From NCBI GenBank assembly GCA_963761615.1, contig CAVXGU010000003.1, positions 1 through 64,000 of the forward strand: DNA of 64,000 nucleotides. Direction: 5' to 3'. Origin of the DNA: CAVXGU01 sp963761615 (GTDB lineage: Bacteria; Acidobacteriota; Vicinamibacteria; Vicinamibacterales; CAVVIG01). The notes below the pieces were generated by a model, which was not told the origin of the DNA, did not search any database, and was given only the letters and a program-made list of their open reading frames with translations. The position numbers were made by a program, and so were the translations under genes. How positions within the stretch are numbered: position 1 is the first letter of the stretch; each line of letters starts with the position of its first letter. This document shows positions 1-8,548 of the stretch, in pieces.

Positions 1-89
1 GTCACCCCGGGCAGCACCCATCGCACCTCCGCCCGGCCTCGGAATCCACCGCGCCCGTGACGTATACTCAAATGTCCGTTTCCCCGCGC

Positions 90-183
90 GGTGAGGTGGC
101 CGAGAGGCTGAAGGCGGCGGTTTGCTAAACCGTTGTACGACCTAAAAGTTGTACCCAGGGTTCGAATCCCTGCCTCACCGCCA
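90..183 (+). tRNA. tRNA-Ser(GCT) with encoded CCA
   Basis: A class II tRNA with a long variable arm. The acceptor stem pairs 90-96 (GGTGAGG) with 173-179 (CCTCACC), followed by discriminator G180 and an encoded CCA at 181-183. The anticodon loop TTGCTAA places anticodon GCT at 124-126, reading AGC/AGU serine codons. The T-arm contains GGTTCGAATCCC. A TATACT hexamer at 63-68 could be its -10 box. The 3' end is the integration site of the element that follows. The left junction keeps the whole gene, so the tRNA should remain functional. Confidence 0.96.
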
Positions 184-185
184 GA
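160..185. repeat. attL: 26-bp direct repeat overlapping the tRNA-Ser 3' end
   Basis: Positions 160-185 cover the T-arm, acceptor 3' strand and CCA of tRNA-Ser plus two bases. They are repeated exactly at 12677-12702. Integration by a tyrosine recombinase into a tRNA 3' end leaves this arrangement. The integrase starts 35 bases beyond this copy and is transcribed toward it. Confidence 0.92.
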
Positions 186-219
186 ATTTCCTGCGATTTC
201 CCTAGCAAAATCGAACGAT

Positions 220-1326
220 TCAGTTCTTCTTCGCCTCGGATTCCCCACTGTCTCCCCAGGGAAGACCAGATCGGGAGTCCAGCAGACGAATCGCCGCGTC
301 CAGCGCCGCCGGGCTCAGGTGCATGTAGCGCTGCGTCACGCTGAGCTCGCTGTGTCCGGCGAGCTCCTGAATCGCCCGCGCCGGCGCGCCACGCATCGCC
401 AGGTGCGAGCAGAACGTGTGGCGCAGCACGTGGACGCCCTGCACGACGTTCGCCTTCCTGGCGGCGTGTTTGACCCGGTACTGCACTTGCTGCCGCGTCA
501 GCGGCTTCCCATCGTCCTGGCAGAGCACGCGAGGCCCCTTCAGGTGTCGATGATCGCGGAGCGCTGCAGCGAGTCGCAACGTCAACGGGACATACCGTAG
601 CCGGCCGCTCTTCGGCGCCGTGACCTCGCCGTTCCAGTCGGACCGTGCGACGCAGAGTTGCCGCTTGGCCAGGTCGACGTCTCGCCACTCGAGGGCGACG
701 ATCTCGCCGCACCGAAGCCCCGCCTCTCCGCCCAGCAGCACGATCAGCTCGCTGATCGGATCAACCGCCCGCGCCGACGCGACCAGTCGTTCGTACTGGT
801 CGAAATCGTGAAAGCTGGCGGTCGTCGTCTTCGGCACCGGCAACAACCGAATCGTGCACGGCATCTGGTCGATCACGTTCCACTCGACGGCCTTCTTCAG
901 CATGACGCTGAGAACCACCAGGACGTTGTTCACCGTCTTGGGCGACTTCGCCACCATCCAGGACTTGAGCCGCTGAACGTCTTCGGCCGTCACGGCATCC
1001 AGCCGCTTGTGTCCGAGGAATGGCTGCAGGTGCACACGAAACGCCTGCTCTTTCGAGTGGATCGCGCTCGGCTTCTGCCTGTTCGCGCGCGCGTGTCCGT
1101 CGATGAACCGCGGCGCGAACTGTTTGAAGGTCGGCACCTCCTTCGGTGGCTGGGGCGGACCGTGGAGCAGCAGGTGCCGCTCGCGTTTCTCGCCCCACCG
1201 TTCGGCGGCCGACTTCGAGACGCGCGCGAGGACGCGCCGCTCTCGATATCGCCGTCCATTGGGCAGCCGGATGCGGATGTCCACCTCGCAGCCGCCGTGT
1301 TCGTGCGGTACGACTCTCACGCTCAT
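220..1326 (-). CDS. int: Tyrosine-family site-specific integrase
   Basis: This 368-residue phage-type integrase catalyses integration and excision between the tRNA-Ser attachment sites. An N-terminal arm-binding region is followed by a core-binding SAM-like domain (about 65-165) and a catalytic domain (about 172-340). The catalytic set is visible: R205 in GLRCGEI, K239, H299 and R302 in HVLRH, H325 in GHSE, and nucleophile Y334 in TQRYMHL. Length and spacing are normal for the family and no residue is missing. It is the last gene of a leftward series and starts 7 bases after the stop of the excisionase-like gene. Its position beside attL fits a functional integration module. Confidence 0.95.
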   Translation of the reverse strand: MSVRVVPHEHGGCEVDIRIRLPNGRRYRERRVLARVSKSAAERWGEKRERHLLLHGPPQPPKEVPTFKQFAPRFIDGHARANRQKPSAIHSKEQAFRVHLQPFLGHKRLDAVTAEDVQRLKSWMVAKSPKTVNNVLVVLSVMLKKAVEWNVIDQMPCTIRLLPVPKTTTASFHDFDQYERLVASARAVDPISELIVLLGGEAGLRCGEIVALEWRDVDLAKRQLCVARSDWNGEVTAPKSGRLRYVPLTLRLAAALRDHRHLKGPRVLCQDDGKPLTRQQVQYRVKHAARKANVVQGVHVLRHTFCSHLAMRGAPARAIQELAGHSELSVTQRYMHLSPAALDAAIRLLDSRSGLPWGDSGESEAKKN

Positions 1327-1333
1327 CGCCGAT

Positions 1334-1540
1334 CTACCTTTCTTGCAGCGATGACGCGCTTTGTTGGTCGAGCCACTCTAGCAGAGAATCCGTGCGGATG
1401 AGCAGGCGCCGTCCGATGCGCGTGACGCCCGGAAGCTGCCTTCGCTCGATGGCCACATAGATCGCTTTGCGGGTCGTGCGAAGCAGAGCCGCCGCATCGT
1501 CCGGGGTGAGATAGATCGGCAGACCGTCGGGCCTCTTCAT
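1334..1540 (-). CDS. Excisionase-like helix-turn-helix protein
   Basis: This 68-residue protein has a MerR/excisionase-type winged helix: LTPDDAAALLRTTRKAIY is the helix-turn-helix and GRRLLIRTDSLLEWL is the wing plus following helix. Such proteins bind next to attachment sites and steer the integrase toward excision, or act as regulators. It lies directly upstream of the integrase and is probably co-transcribed with it. The excisionase role rests on the pairing; the DNA-binding fold is the solid part. Confidence 0.85.
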   Translation of the reverse strand: MKRPDGLPIYLTPDDAAALLRTTRKAIYVAIERRQLPGVTRIGRRLLIRTDSLLEWLDQQSASSLQER

Positions 1541-1567
1541 GATGGTGGTCTCCCAGAATTCGACGAG

Positions 1568-2029
1568 CTACTTCGCGATCGGCGCCAGGTGGAGGAGCGT
1601 CTCCAGCTGCTTCCGCTCAGCGGGCGTCATTTGACGCATGCGCTGGTCCACCCGCTCGGCGAACGCATTGCGTCCGCGCAGGTACGAGATTTCTTCTACG
1701 TACGGATGGGCGGCCCAGACATAGCCGGCGCCGGCGGCCGTCGCGGCCATCAGGGCGAAGGCCGCGGCCACCAGCCAGCGCCAGGCGAGCCGGGGCCAGT
1801 ACGACCAGGCCTCGCGCTCGCGCCAGCGACGGACCGTCTGTATGGCTTCCTCCGTCTGCCTCAGCCACCGTTGCTCCTCGGACCGCAGCCCGCGCAGGAC
1901 CTCGTGGCGCGCGAGGGCGTCCAGCTCCGCGCGAGCGCCGGCGATACTTGTCGAAATGCTGAGTGCGATTTCACGCAGCTCCTCGAGGCCGGCCTTCTGC
2001 TGCCTGAAGATCTCGAGCGCGGTACTCAC
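1568..2029 (-). CDS. Membrane-anchored mobilization-associated protein
   Basis: This 153-residue protein has a predicted helical N-terminal half rich in Arg and Glu (1-95). One hydrophobic segment follows (about 101-121, LVAAAFALMAATAAGAGYVW), then a polar C-terminal tail. It starts 3 bases after the relaxase stop and so belongs to the mobilization operon. Small one-pass proteins next to MobQ relaxases may link the relaxosome to the membrane or a coupling protein; that role is inferred from context. I do not recognise a named family. Confidence 0.65.
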   Translation of the reverse strand: MSTALEIFRQQKAGLEELREIALSISTSIAGARAELDALARHEVLRGLRSEEQRWLRQTEEAIQTVRRWREREAWSYWPRLAWRWLVAAAFALMAATAAGAGYVWAAHPYVEEISYLRGRNAFAERVDQRMRQMTPAERKQLETLLHLAPIAK

Positions 2030-2032
2030 GCG

Positions 2033-2992
2033 TCACCTCCCCGGCATCCAGTCATCGTCTCGCCCAGGTGTCGGCTCGCCGCCTCGAGAACCGCCACGCC
2101 CTCCGTTTCGTGGCCCTCGTTCGCGTGCTGCGATCTGGACGAGCTCGGCTCGTTCCTTCTCCAGCGCCGAGATCGTGGAATCGATTGCGTCGAGCTTGAC
2201 CCGCTGGTCTTCGACCGCGGCGGAATCCGCGAGGGCATCATGCGCACGACCCTTCTCGAAGAGGTGGGCGGCCGCTGGTCCGTAGTGACGGCCCGCCTCG
2301 CGGTCGATGCCTTGTCGCGCGTAGCTCCGGTGATCGACGCGCTCGGCGCGGCCGCGAGCTGCCAGGGCGTCGTTCGTGAGGGATGCCCATCGCTCGCGCG
2401 CCCGTTCCATCCAGGGACGGCCGTGCAGGCTGCGCGTCTTCGGCGCACCCCCACGTGCGGGGTCGACGGCGTTTGCCCGTCGGAACCATCGCTCCCGATC
2501 GCGCTCGACGCCGTCGTTCATCCGTTCAGAAATGAGGAGGTGCGCGTGAGGGTTGTGCGCCGCGCCACTCTCGTCGCGTCCGGCATGAATGGCCAGCGTG
2601 TAGGGAAGCTGTTCCGGATCGGTGAGCTCATGGATGAAAGCTCCGGCGAGCGTCACCTGGTCCTCAAGGTCCAGCCCGCGCGGCAGGGCGAAGTCTGCAC
2701 TGACGTACAGCCGACCGTTGGCACGCTCGAAGAGATCCGCGGCATCCCAATACGTTTCTGGTGACCCCTCGGCCCACTCAGGCATGTGGCCCGATTCGAC
2801 ATGGACCGCCTCGTCCAGGCCGCGGTCCTTGAACGCGCCAGTCCGGGTGACGTAGGCGTACGCCGCAGCGGCTGACGCGCCTCGTCCGCGAGATCCTGAG
2901 CGGACGGACAGGTGGATGCTGCCAGTCCTGCCGTCACGCGCCCGCCCGCCGTGCGGCACGTATCGGCGTCCATCTTCGAACACGTCAGGCAC
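2033..2992 (-). CDS. mobA: MobA/MobL-family relaxase
   Basis: This 319-residue relaxase nicks oriT and pilots the transferred strand. The N-terminal domain shows the tyrosine-containing segment AAAAYAYVTRTG (Y45/Y47) and the metal-binding three-histidine motif H146-N-P-H149-A-H151, typical of the MobQ (MobA/MobL) family. The C-terminal part (about 265-319) is a short coiled coil and a basic, glycine-rich tail. There is no helicase or primase domain, unlike TraA of Ti plasmids or RSF1010 MobA. The oriT-like palindrome lies immediately upstream at 3007-3065. The relaxase heads a tight block with the membrane protein, excisionase and integrase. Confidence 0.92.
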   Translation of the reverse strand: MPDVFEDGRRYVPHGGRARDGRTGSIHLSVRSGSRGRGASAAAAYAYVTRTGAFKDRGLDEAVHVESGHMPEWAEGSPETYWDAADLFERANGRLYVSADFALPRGLDLEDQVTLAGAFIHELTDPEQLPYTLAIHAGRDESGAAHNPHAHLLISERMNDGVERDRERWFRRANAVDPARGGAPKTRSLHGRPWMERARERWASLTNDALAARGRAERVDHRSYARQGIDREAGRHYGPAAAHLFEKGRAHDALADSAAVEDQRVKLDAIDSTISALEKERAELVQIAARERGPRNGGRGGSRGGEPTPGRDDDWMPGR

Positions 2993-3006
2993 GTCTCACC
3001 TCCTCG

Positions 3007-3065
3007 AGCCGGCCATAGCGCACCCGACGTTTCGGAGAAACGCCAAAGTGCGCCTATGGCCGGCT
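3007..3065 (+). other. Putative oriT of IncQ/MobQ type
   Basis: A 6-bp hairpin CGTTTC-GGA-GAAACG (3028-3042) is followed by CCAAAGTGCGCCTATGG. This matches the layout of the RSF1010/R1162 oriT, where a GTTTC/GAAAC inverted repeat precedes a nic region ending in TGCGCC. By analogy the cut would fall within GTGCGCC at 3048-3054. The hairpin is nested in a larger near-perfect inverted repeat (3007-3023 against 3048-3065), so a second GTGCGC core lies on the minus strand. Its location between the relaxase and the TraD-like gene is the usual oriT position. Confidence 0.8.
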
Positions 3066-3142
3066 TCGCCGTCCATCAGGCGGGCACTCCACCTGCGCGG
3101 CGGCACCGTCGGCATGGCCTCTTTCCAGCCCGGGTCTCTGAC

Positions 3143-3442
3143 TTAGGTCTGCTTGGCGTCCTCGGATGCCGAGGACGACAGATCGAACACGGCGCGGTCG
3201 TGCGGTCGCGTCAGTTGGCGCTCCATCCAGCGCGCCAGGGCGTCGAGGGATCGCAAGGGCGGGACGCCTTCATGCTGGACGGCGGCGAGGATGGCGCCGC
3301 CGATCAGAATCTTGCGGCGGGTGTCCCGTTTGCGGTCGGACACGCTGGCACGGGCGACTAGGCGCGACCGCTCCGCGCGCAGGCGGGCGAGACGGTCTTC
3401 GATCGACTTGATACGAGTGCGGGTAGTTGAGGGCTGGGTCAT
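3143..3442 (-). CDS. TraD/MobC-like conjugal transfer accessory protein
   Basis: This 99-residue protein has a basic coiled-coil N-terminus (SIEDRLARLRAERSRL) and the signature DTRRKILIGGAILAA, as in small TraD-like proteins encoded beside TraA/MobA relaxases of Ti and related plasmids. These are thought to assist relaxosome assembly at oriT. It is transcribed leftward toward oriT and the relaxase. The family match rests on the RKxDTRRKILIGG motif; the biochemical role is known only loosely for the family. Confidence 0.78.
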   Translation of the reverse strand: MTQPSTTRTRIKSIEDRLARLRAERSRLVARASVSDRKRDTRRKILIGGAILAAVQHEGVPPLRSLDALARWMERQLTRPHDRAVFDLSSSASEDAKQT

Positions 3443-3742
3443 GCCCTCATCGTAGGGGTGGTTTCGGAAGTGCTGGAAATCAGTCGGTCAATCTGAACGC
3501 GCGTGAAGTCGCATGGAAACGCGTGAAGACGTCGAATTTCAGCAAGAAACCCCTTGACAGGTGAGTGGCCTAACCGGAGACGGGCCCGAGAGGTCGCCCC
3601 GGCGAGCTATCGGCCTCGCCCAGCACTACCGCAGGCAACCTTTGGTTCCGCAACTGGGTGCACTACAGCGGTGCCCGGCCCGGTCGTCAACGGGCCATCT
3701 TGGTTGCACTCTGGCGGGCAGGACTGGGCAGACTTCCAATGC
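3443..3742. other. Intergenic region between transfer genes and defence cargo
   Basis: No convincing gene is visible on either strand. The short frames here lack family features. The segment GCGTGAAG occurs at 3501-3508 and again at 3521-3528, 20 bp apart, upstream of the leftward TraD-like gene. These two copies could be binding sites controlling the mobilization operon. Confidence 0.4.
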
Positions 3743-4183
3743 CTAGATCGACTGTGCTTTCAAAATGACGTTCGCAGGTAGCGACCGATACCAGTTGAGC
3801 TTGAGGGCTGGATCTCCCAAGTCTTCGCGTGAAAAGAACAGTGCCGTCGCGGCGGCATCGACAACATTGCTGTCCTCGTCAAGCAGGCGCATGAGGATCT
3901 GTCTTAGAGACTCGACAGCTTTCGGACGCATAGTGGCGAAGTGCTCGGCAACTTCTGATGCATTCGGAGCATGAGCCATGCCAGCCACGTAGAGGAGCAG
4001 GAGATCCCTGTCGAGCTCTTCAGAGCGAACTCGACCGCGATAGAGTGAGAAGCGATACAGCGACTCACCTGAACGCTGTTGAGCCAGAAATATGGCTGCA
4101 TGAGCCTTCGCGGTGGCGTCGTGAGAGGGATTTGGTCCCAAGAGTCTGAGTAGCGAGAGAGCGCTCATTATTCTATGACTCAA
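3743..4183 (-). CDS. Uncharacterised 146-residue partner of the HD protein
   Basis: I do not recognise this family. The protein appears all-helical and has no signal or membrane segment. It starts 6 bases after the stop of the HD-domain gene and is surely co-transcribed with it, so it is a candidate regulator, adaptor or antitoxin-like partner. Base composition is AT-richer than the chromosome, like the rest of the cargo. It is followed by a 300-base stretch with no gene. Confidence 0.6.
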   Translation of the reverse strand: MSHRIMSALSLLRLLGPNPSHDATAKAHAAIFLAQQRSGESLYRFSLYRGRVRSEELDRDLLLLYVAGMAHAPNASEVAEHFATMRPKAVESLRQILMRLLDEDSNVVDAAATALFFSREDLGDPALKLNWYRSLPANVILKAQSI

Positions 4184-4189
4184 ATAGTC

Positions 4190-5566
4190 CTACGTGGTCA
4201 ACCGCCGCACTTCCTCGCGAATCTCAAGGGGAAAGCAGCAGCGCGTCTTTTGATAGGCGGCTTCCTGCAGAGCGCCGGTAATGCCGCTGAGGGCCTCAAG
4301 CAAATGGACCTGTCCTGAACTGTCCAGAATTCTTACAGACGTTGAAGTGCCGTAGTCCGTCACCTTGTAAGGAGTATCAGATGCGGTATCCGGCACCACG
4401 TAGAAGTCTGGATCGAAGCCCTTCCGCTGCGCTATTTCCCGAATGTCCGGTAGCCACGTCTCATAGAATATCGAAACCATTTGTTTGGGAATTTCGATAA
4501 CACGAAAGAGGTGCCGGTCAAGAAGACGACCAGCCAGGTCTCGAAGCACTGGATCGGTGTGCTCTCTCCACACCCCGAACGCGGCCCACAGATCTGAATC
4601 TGAAATCAACACTGAATCTTCAACGGAACCGCTGCGGCACAGCCTGGCAAGAGCCGGCGTGATCGCCCCCAATGAGACGTCGGACTGTGCAAGGACTTTA
4701 GCCCTACGGATAAGTGCACGAAGCATCACCTCGGCCGCCCGCACGGTACGATGATAGTACAACTGGAGGTACAGATGATATCTCGCGAGGAAGTACCCTT
4801 CGATAGCAAACTGCCCTCGCTGATCGAAGCAGAGACCCTCCTGGTCTCGGGACGCCATCTGCACGATGCGTTCGAGATCGTACTGTGAATTAGGCACTCC
4901 GGCATGGAAGCCGTCTCTCAAGACATAATCGAGGCGGTCTGCGTCTAGTTGGCTGTTGATGATGTCGACAGTAGATGCGTCTGACGAACCATCGACATGT
5001 CCTGCAACACGATCAACAAAAGCATCGCCTCCAAATGATCGAAGGACCTTGTTGACTGTTGTGTCGCCCTTCAGAATAGCGACGGTCGCCTTCTCGTGGC
5101 GTACACCGAGTTCCTTCTCGACAGCGTGCGAAAACGGTGGATGTCCGGTATCGTGAAGTAGCGCGGCCGCCACGACGGTGGCAAGTTCGTCTGGGTCGTT
5201 CGGCAGATCAGAGTGTTCGGTTGACGTCAGATACAGGCGCTTCGCTAGATGAGTAACGCCTAGGGTGTGCGTGAAGCGACTGTGTTCGACTCCGTGATAC
5301 ACAAGACTAGCTAGCCCTAGTTGACGCACGCGCCTGAGACGTTGGACCTCGGGTGTGTCGATCAACTCAAGACCCAGTGCGTCCCACGGTGCAACGCGCG
5401 AAAACTCCACATTGACGTGTACGGGATCTCTGAAAACCCGCTGTCTTGGCTTCACGGTTGCCAAATATACCGAAGATTCGTGTCGATGGCCGAAAGAAGT
5501 GGATTGGGTAGTTGGTGTGCCGTCTCTGGTCTTGAGGTGGTCGTGTAGACCGAGACGGTGCATCAC
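4190..5566 (-). CDS. HD-domain dNTP triphosphohydrolase-like protein
   Basis: The family is related to dGTPase/SAMHD1-type phosphohydrolases. Metal-binding residues are visible in numbering from the upstream start: H95/H100 in HSRFTHTLGV, H138-D139 in LLHDTGHPPFSH, and D208 to D213 in LDADRLDYVLRD. This gives the H...HD...D pattern, and the N-terminal RDPVHVNVEF motif is also typical. The substrate may be dNTPs or a nucleotide signal. The upstream start gives 458 residues, but the conserved region begins near a GTG at 5455, which would give about 421 residues. Bacterial dGTPases of this fold can defend against phage by depleting dNTPs, which fits the island context. Confidence 0.82.
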   Translation of the reverse strand: MMHRLGLHDHLKTRDGTPTTQSTSFGHRHESSVYLATVKPRQRVFRDPVHVNVEFSRVAPWDALGLELIDTPEVQRLRRVRQLGLASLVYHGVEHSRFTHTLGVTHLAKRLYLTSTEHSDLPNDPDELATVVAAALLHDTGHPPFSHAVEKELGVRHEKATVAILKGDTTVNKVLRSFGGDAFVDRVAGHVDGSSDASTVDIINSQLDADRLDYVLRDGFHAGVPNSQYDLERIVQMASRDQEGLCFDQRGQFAIEGYFLARYHLYLQLYYHRTVRAAEVMLRALIRRAKVLAQSDVSLGAITPALARLCRSGSVEDSVLISDSDLWAAFGVWREHTDPVLRDLAGRLLDRHLFRVIEIPKQMVSIFYETWLPDIREIAQRKGFDPDFYVVPDTASDTPYKVTDYGTSTSVRILDSSGQVHLLEALSGITGALQEAAYQKTRCCFPLEIREEVRRLTT

Positions 5567-5684
5567 TCACTCAAGATTCGATGGCGGTTCAAAACTGGCT
5601 TGGCCACTGTGGCCAAGTTGTTGTCCGCCCAACTCTGGTACTCGTAGCGCCCCGACTGTCTCCAACGCTGTTACAATTGAAGTC

Positions 5685-6509
5685 GTGGCCAAGTCAACTT
5701 CCATCGAGTGGACCGATCACACATTCAATCCGTGGTGGGGTTGCACGAAGGTGTCCCCAGGCTGTGATCATTGCTACGCTGAGCTCTGGGCTCGTAGAGT
5801 TGGTGAATCTGTGTGGGGCCGTGACGAACCGCGCCGGTTTTTCAGCGACGCGCACTGGCGCCAGCCTCGCGCCTGGAACAGCGATGCAATGGAGAGGGGA
5901 GAGCGCCGTCGTGTGTTCTGTGCATCGATGGCAGATGTTTTTGAAGATCGCCGGGATCTGGACTCTGAGCGAGAGCGCCTCTGGAGACTGATTACTGAAA
6001 CACCGAATCTAGATTGGCAATTGCTGACTAAGCGACCGCAGAACGTGTGTCGATTATCGCCATGGCAAGGCGAGTGGCCAAAGAACGTCTGGCTAGGTAC
6101 GACGGTTGAGGATCAGGTGCGGGCGGATCTTCGGGTGCCGATCTTGTTGCGGGTACCTGCGAGCGTTCGCTTTCTGTCCTGTGAGCCCCTGCTAGGGCCA
6201 GTTGACTTATCGGTCCTCGTTGGGGCTGAACGTCACATCCACTGGATCATCGCCGGAGGAGAAAGTGGACCCGGCGCTAGGCCCATGGACCCCACCTGGG
6301 TCCGTCGGCTGAGAGACTTCTGTCGTGCGAGTCATATCGCGTTTCACTTCAAACAGTGGGGCCACTGGGCTCCGAAGCCTCCAAGCAAGTTGACGCCGCG
6401 CGCTACGACTGTGAGCGATGGCGTCGTCCTGTACGCGGTCGGTAAGAAACTCGCAGGTAGAAACCTGGACGGCAGAACCTGGGATCAATTGCCGACCGCT
6501 CAAGATTGA
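5685..6509 (+). CDS. DUF5131 (phage Gp37/Gp68-type) three-Cys-motif protein
   Basis: This 274-residue protein starts with GTG at 5685. It opens with IEWTDHTFNPWWGC and the metal-type motif CTKVSPGCDHCYAE (C-x6-C-x2-C). Later conserved blocks include LTKRP, WLGTTVE, FLSCEPLLG and the glycine-rich IIAGGESGPGARPM. The three-cysteine arrangement recalls an Fe-S cluster like that of radical SAM enzymes. The reaction is not known. The next gene encodes the partner family TcmP and overlaps its stop codon, so the two form an operon. It is divergent from the HD gene. Confidence 0.88.
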   Translation: MAKSTSIEWTDHTFNPWWGCTKVSPGCDHCYAELWARRVGESVWGRDEPRRFFSDAHWRQPRAWNSDAMERGERRRVFCASMADVFEDRRDLDSERERLWRLITETPNLDWQLLTKRPQNVCRLSPWQGEWPKNVWLGTTVEDQVRADLRVPILLRVPASVRFLSCEPLLGPVDLSVLVGAERHIHWIIAGGESGPGARPMDPTWVRRLRDFCRASHIAFHFKQWGHWAPKPPSKLTPRATTVSDGVVLYAVGKKLAGRNLDGRTWDQLPTAQD

Positions 6510-7393
6510 TGCCGGAAGATCAGCCTCTTTTTGATCCAGCGGAGTTCCCAGTCGCGCTGAGACGGAAGGACGCAATATTTGCGCCCATCCACTATCCCCT
6601 CTGGACGAAGCACAAGGCGCGGCTTATCGCCCGTTACTTGTACTACTTCGTCATGATCACCAAGCATGGTACGTATATCGACGGCTTTGCCGGTCCTCAA
6701 AACGAGCGCCCGGAAATGTGGGCTGCCAAGTTGGTAATCGAATCTGAACCCCGCTGGCTGCGACATTTTCACCTTGTAGAACTGAATGCGACAAAAGTCG
6801 CGGCTTTGAGACGGTTAAAGAGAACTGCGGAAGCGAGGCCGACAAAGCCGAAGCGTGTCATCAACGTGTATCAAGGGGACTTCAATACGCTGGTTGATCA
6901 AATTCTTTCATCTGGTTCAATTACACCAAAGGAGGCCGCTTTCTGTTTGTTAGATCAGCGGACATTTGAATGTCACTGGAGAACGTTAGAGAAGCTCGCC
7001 GCATATAAACCTCCCGGTGACCACAAGATCGAACTGTTCTACTTCTTGCCAATCAGCTGGCTCGATCGAGCATTCTGTGGGACAAGGAACGAGGATCCCA
7101 TCGTTCATTGGTGGGGCCGATCTGATTGGCGCGTGCTCGTTGAACTTAGGAGAGAGCAGAGAGCCGCGGCATTTGTCGATAGAATCAAGAACGAATTGGG
7201 CTATGCATCGGTAGTGCCCTGGCCCATCTATGATAGGCGCGGTGGGCGTCGAGTCATGTACTACATGATCCACGCTACGGATCATCCAGAGGCGCCGAAA
7301 CTCATGCGCCGAGCGTACACTCGGGCGGTGGACCCAATCGAGCCGATTCGGCAGTTGAAGCTCGCCTGGGCCACTGGCGCGATTGACTCTTGA
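6509..7393 (+). CDS. tcmP: Three-Cys-motif partner protein TcmP
   Basis: This 294-residue protein belongs to the family defined by genetic linkage to three-Cys-motif proteins. Visible blocks are WTKHKARLIARYLYYFV, TYIDGFAGPQ (a methyltransferase-like glycine loop), a strand HFHLVELN, and the acidic turn AFCLLDQRTFECHW. The fold resembles class I methyltransferases in its first half, but no activity is established. The ATG shares bases with the upstream TGA (TGATG), implying translational coupling. By context it is a candidate two-gene defence module. Confidence 0.85.
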   Translation: MPEDQPLFDPAEFPVALRRKDAIFAPIHYPLWTKHKARLIARYLYYFVMITKHGTYIDGFAGPQNERPEMWAAKLVIESEPRWLRHFHLVELNATKVAALRRLKRTAEARPTKPKRVINVYQGDFNTLVDQILSSGSITPKEAAFCLLDQRTFECHWRTLEKLAAYKPPGDHKIELFYFLPISWLDRAFCGTRNEDPIVHWWGRSDWRVLVELRREQRAAAFVDRIKNELGYASVVPWPIYDRRGGRRVMYYMIHATDHPEAPKLMRRAYTRAVDPIEPIRQLKLAWATGAIDS

Positions 7394-7603
7394 GTGCCCA
7401 TTCCGATTTGAGAGGTTGCAGCGCCTGAGGTGATTTCATCGGTGATGATTCAGGACACCCTGTGCCGCGGGCGCTAAGCGCCGTGAGCCTCGATAGCTGT
7501 GTGAGACGTCCCGCGAGCATGCTCTTTTCGTGTGCTCAGGATGTTCACTTGGCTTGCAGAGGAGTAACGGTTGTATGCTCCCAGGCGAAGTGATGAGCCG
7601 GGA

Positions 7604-8536
7604 ATGGAAGGTTGGGTAGCCGTTACCCATAGCGACTGGTTCGACTTCCTTGCGAGACAGCCCCAGCGCGAGGAAGTCAACTTCTGGAGCCCGTCTGACT
7701 ATTACGCTTTCCACGGGACACCCGGCGCGCCGTTTTTGTTCAAGCTCAAGGCGCCACGGAATGCGATCGGCGGGTTTGGCTATGTCGCGAACTTCACCCG
7801 GTTGCCTGAGTGGCTGGCGTGGGAATGCTTCGGTGAGGCCAATGGCGCCGCCAGTCTCGAGGATTTGAAGGCGAGACTCGGCACTCTTCGCGAGCGCAAC
7901 GAGCTCCGCGGTTCGGGCGGACCATCGCAAATTGGCTGCATCGTTCTGGTTCAGGCGGTCTTCTTCCCGCGTGAGCTGTGGATTCCTCAGCCGACAGATT
8001 GGGCCGCACGGAATCTGCGGTACAAGAGGTACGACCTCAGCGTTGGAGAGGGTGCGCGCGTTTGGAACGCGTGTCTTGAGCGCGCCGCCGCCGTGCCGGT
8101 CGGAAGGGAGCTGCCGCCAGTTCGTGAGGAAGAAGAGCGCTACGGCGAAGCGATCCTGGTTAGGCCACGGCTTGGACAGGGTGCGTTCAGGGTCGCTGTC
8201 ACGGATGCCTACGGCCGGGCCTGCGCAGTTACTCACGAGCACTCGCTGCCAGTGCTTGAAGCCGCCCACATCCTGCCGTACGCTCGCGGCGGCGTCCATG
8301 ACGTGACGAACGGATTGCTGTTGCGTTCAGACCTACATCGCTTGTTCGACCTGGGATACGTGACGGTGACGCCGCAGCTGGACGTTGAAGTCAGCCAGAG
8401 GCTGCGAGGTGACTACGAGAACGGGAAGACGTACTACCCACTGCACGGGTCGAAGATCTCCATCCCCAAGATGGCCCAGCTTCGGCCTGACCCTCAGCTC
8501 TTGGAATGGCACAACGAGCACGTCTTTCGCGGCTGA
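7604..8536 (+). CDS. HNH endonuclease (HNH_2 family), putative restriction or defence nuclease
   Basis: The N-terminal region (about 1-200) begins with EGWVAVTHSDWFDFLA, typical of these proteins, so the ATG at 7604 is preferred over a TTG at 7571. The C-terminal HNH_2 domain shows LEAAHILPYARGGVHD, TNGLLLRSDLHRLFDLGYV and a final LLEWHNEHVF. The His of AAHI and the Asn/His of TNGLLLRSDLH are the usual metal and catalytic positions. Length is 310 residues. The next gene starts about 12 bases after its stop. By inference it is a standalone defence nuclease or one half of a two-gene system. Confidence 0.85.
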   Translation: MEGWVAVTHSDWFDFLARQPQREEVNFWSPSDYYAFHGTPGAPFLFKLKAPRNAIGGFGYVANFTRLPEWLAWECFGEANGAASLEDLKARLGTLRERNELRGSGGPSQIGCIVLVQAVFFPRELWIPQPTDWAARNLRYKRYDLSVGEGARVWNACLERAAAVPVGRELPPVREEEERYGEAILVRPRLGQGAFRVAVTDAYGRACAVTHEHSLPVLEAAHILPYARGGVHDVTNGLLLRSDLHRLFDLGYVTVTPQLDVEVSQRLRGDYENGKTYYPLHGSKISIPKMAQLRPDPQLLEWHNEHVFRG

Positions 8537-8548
8537 CGTCCTGGGATG

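Noticed and set aside
3554..3781. Short plus-strand frame in the intergenic region
   Set aside because: No motif, no ribosome-binding site and atypical composition; treated as noncoding.
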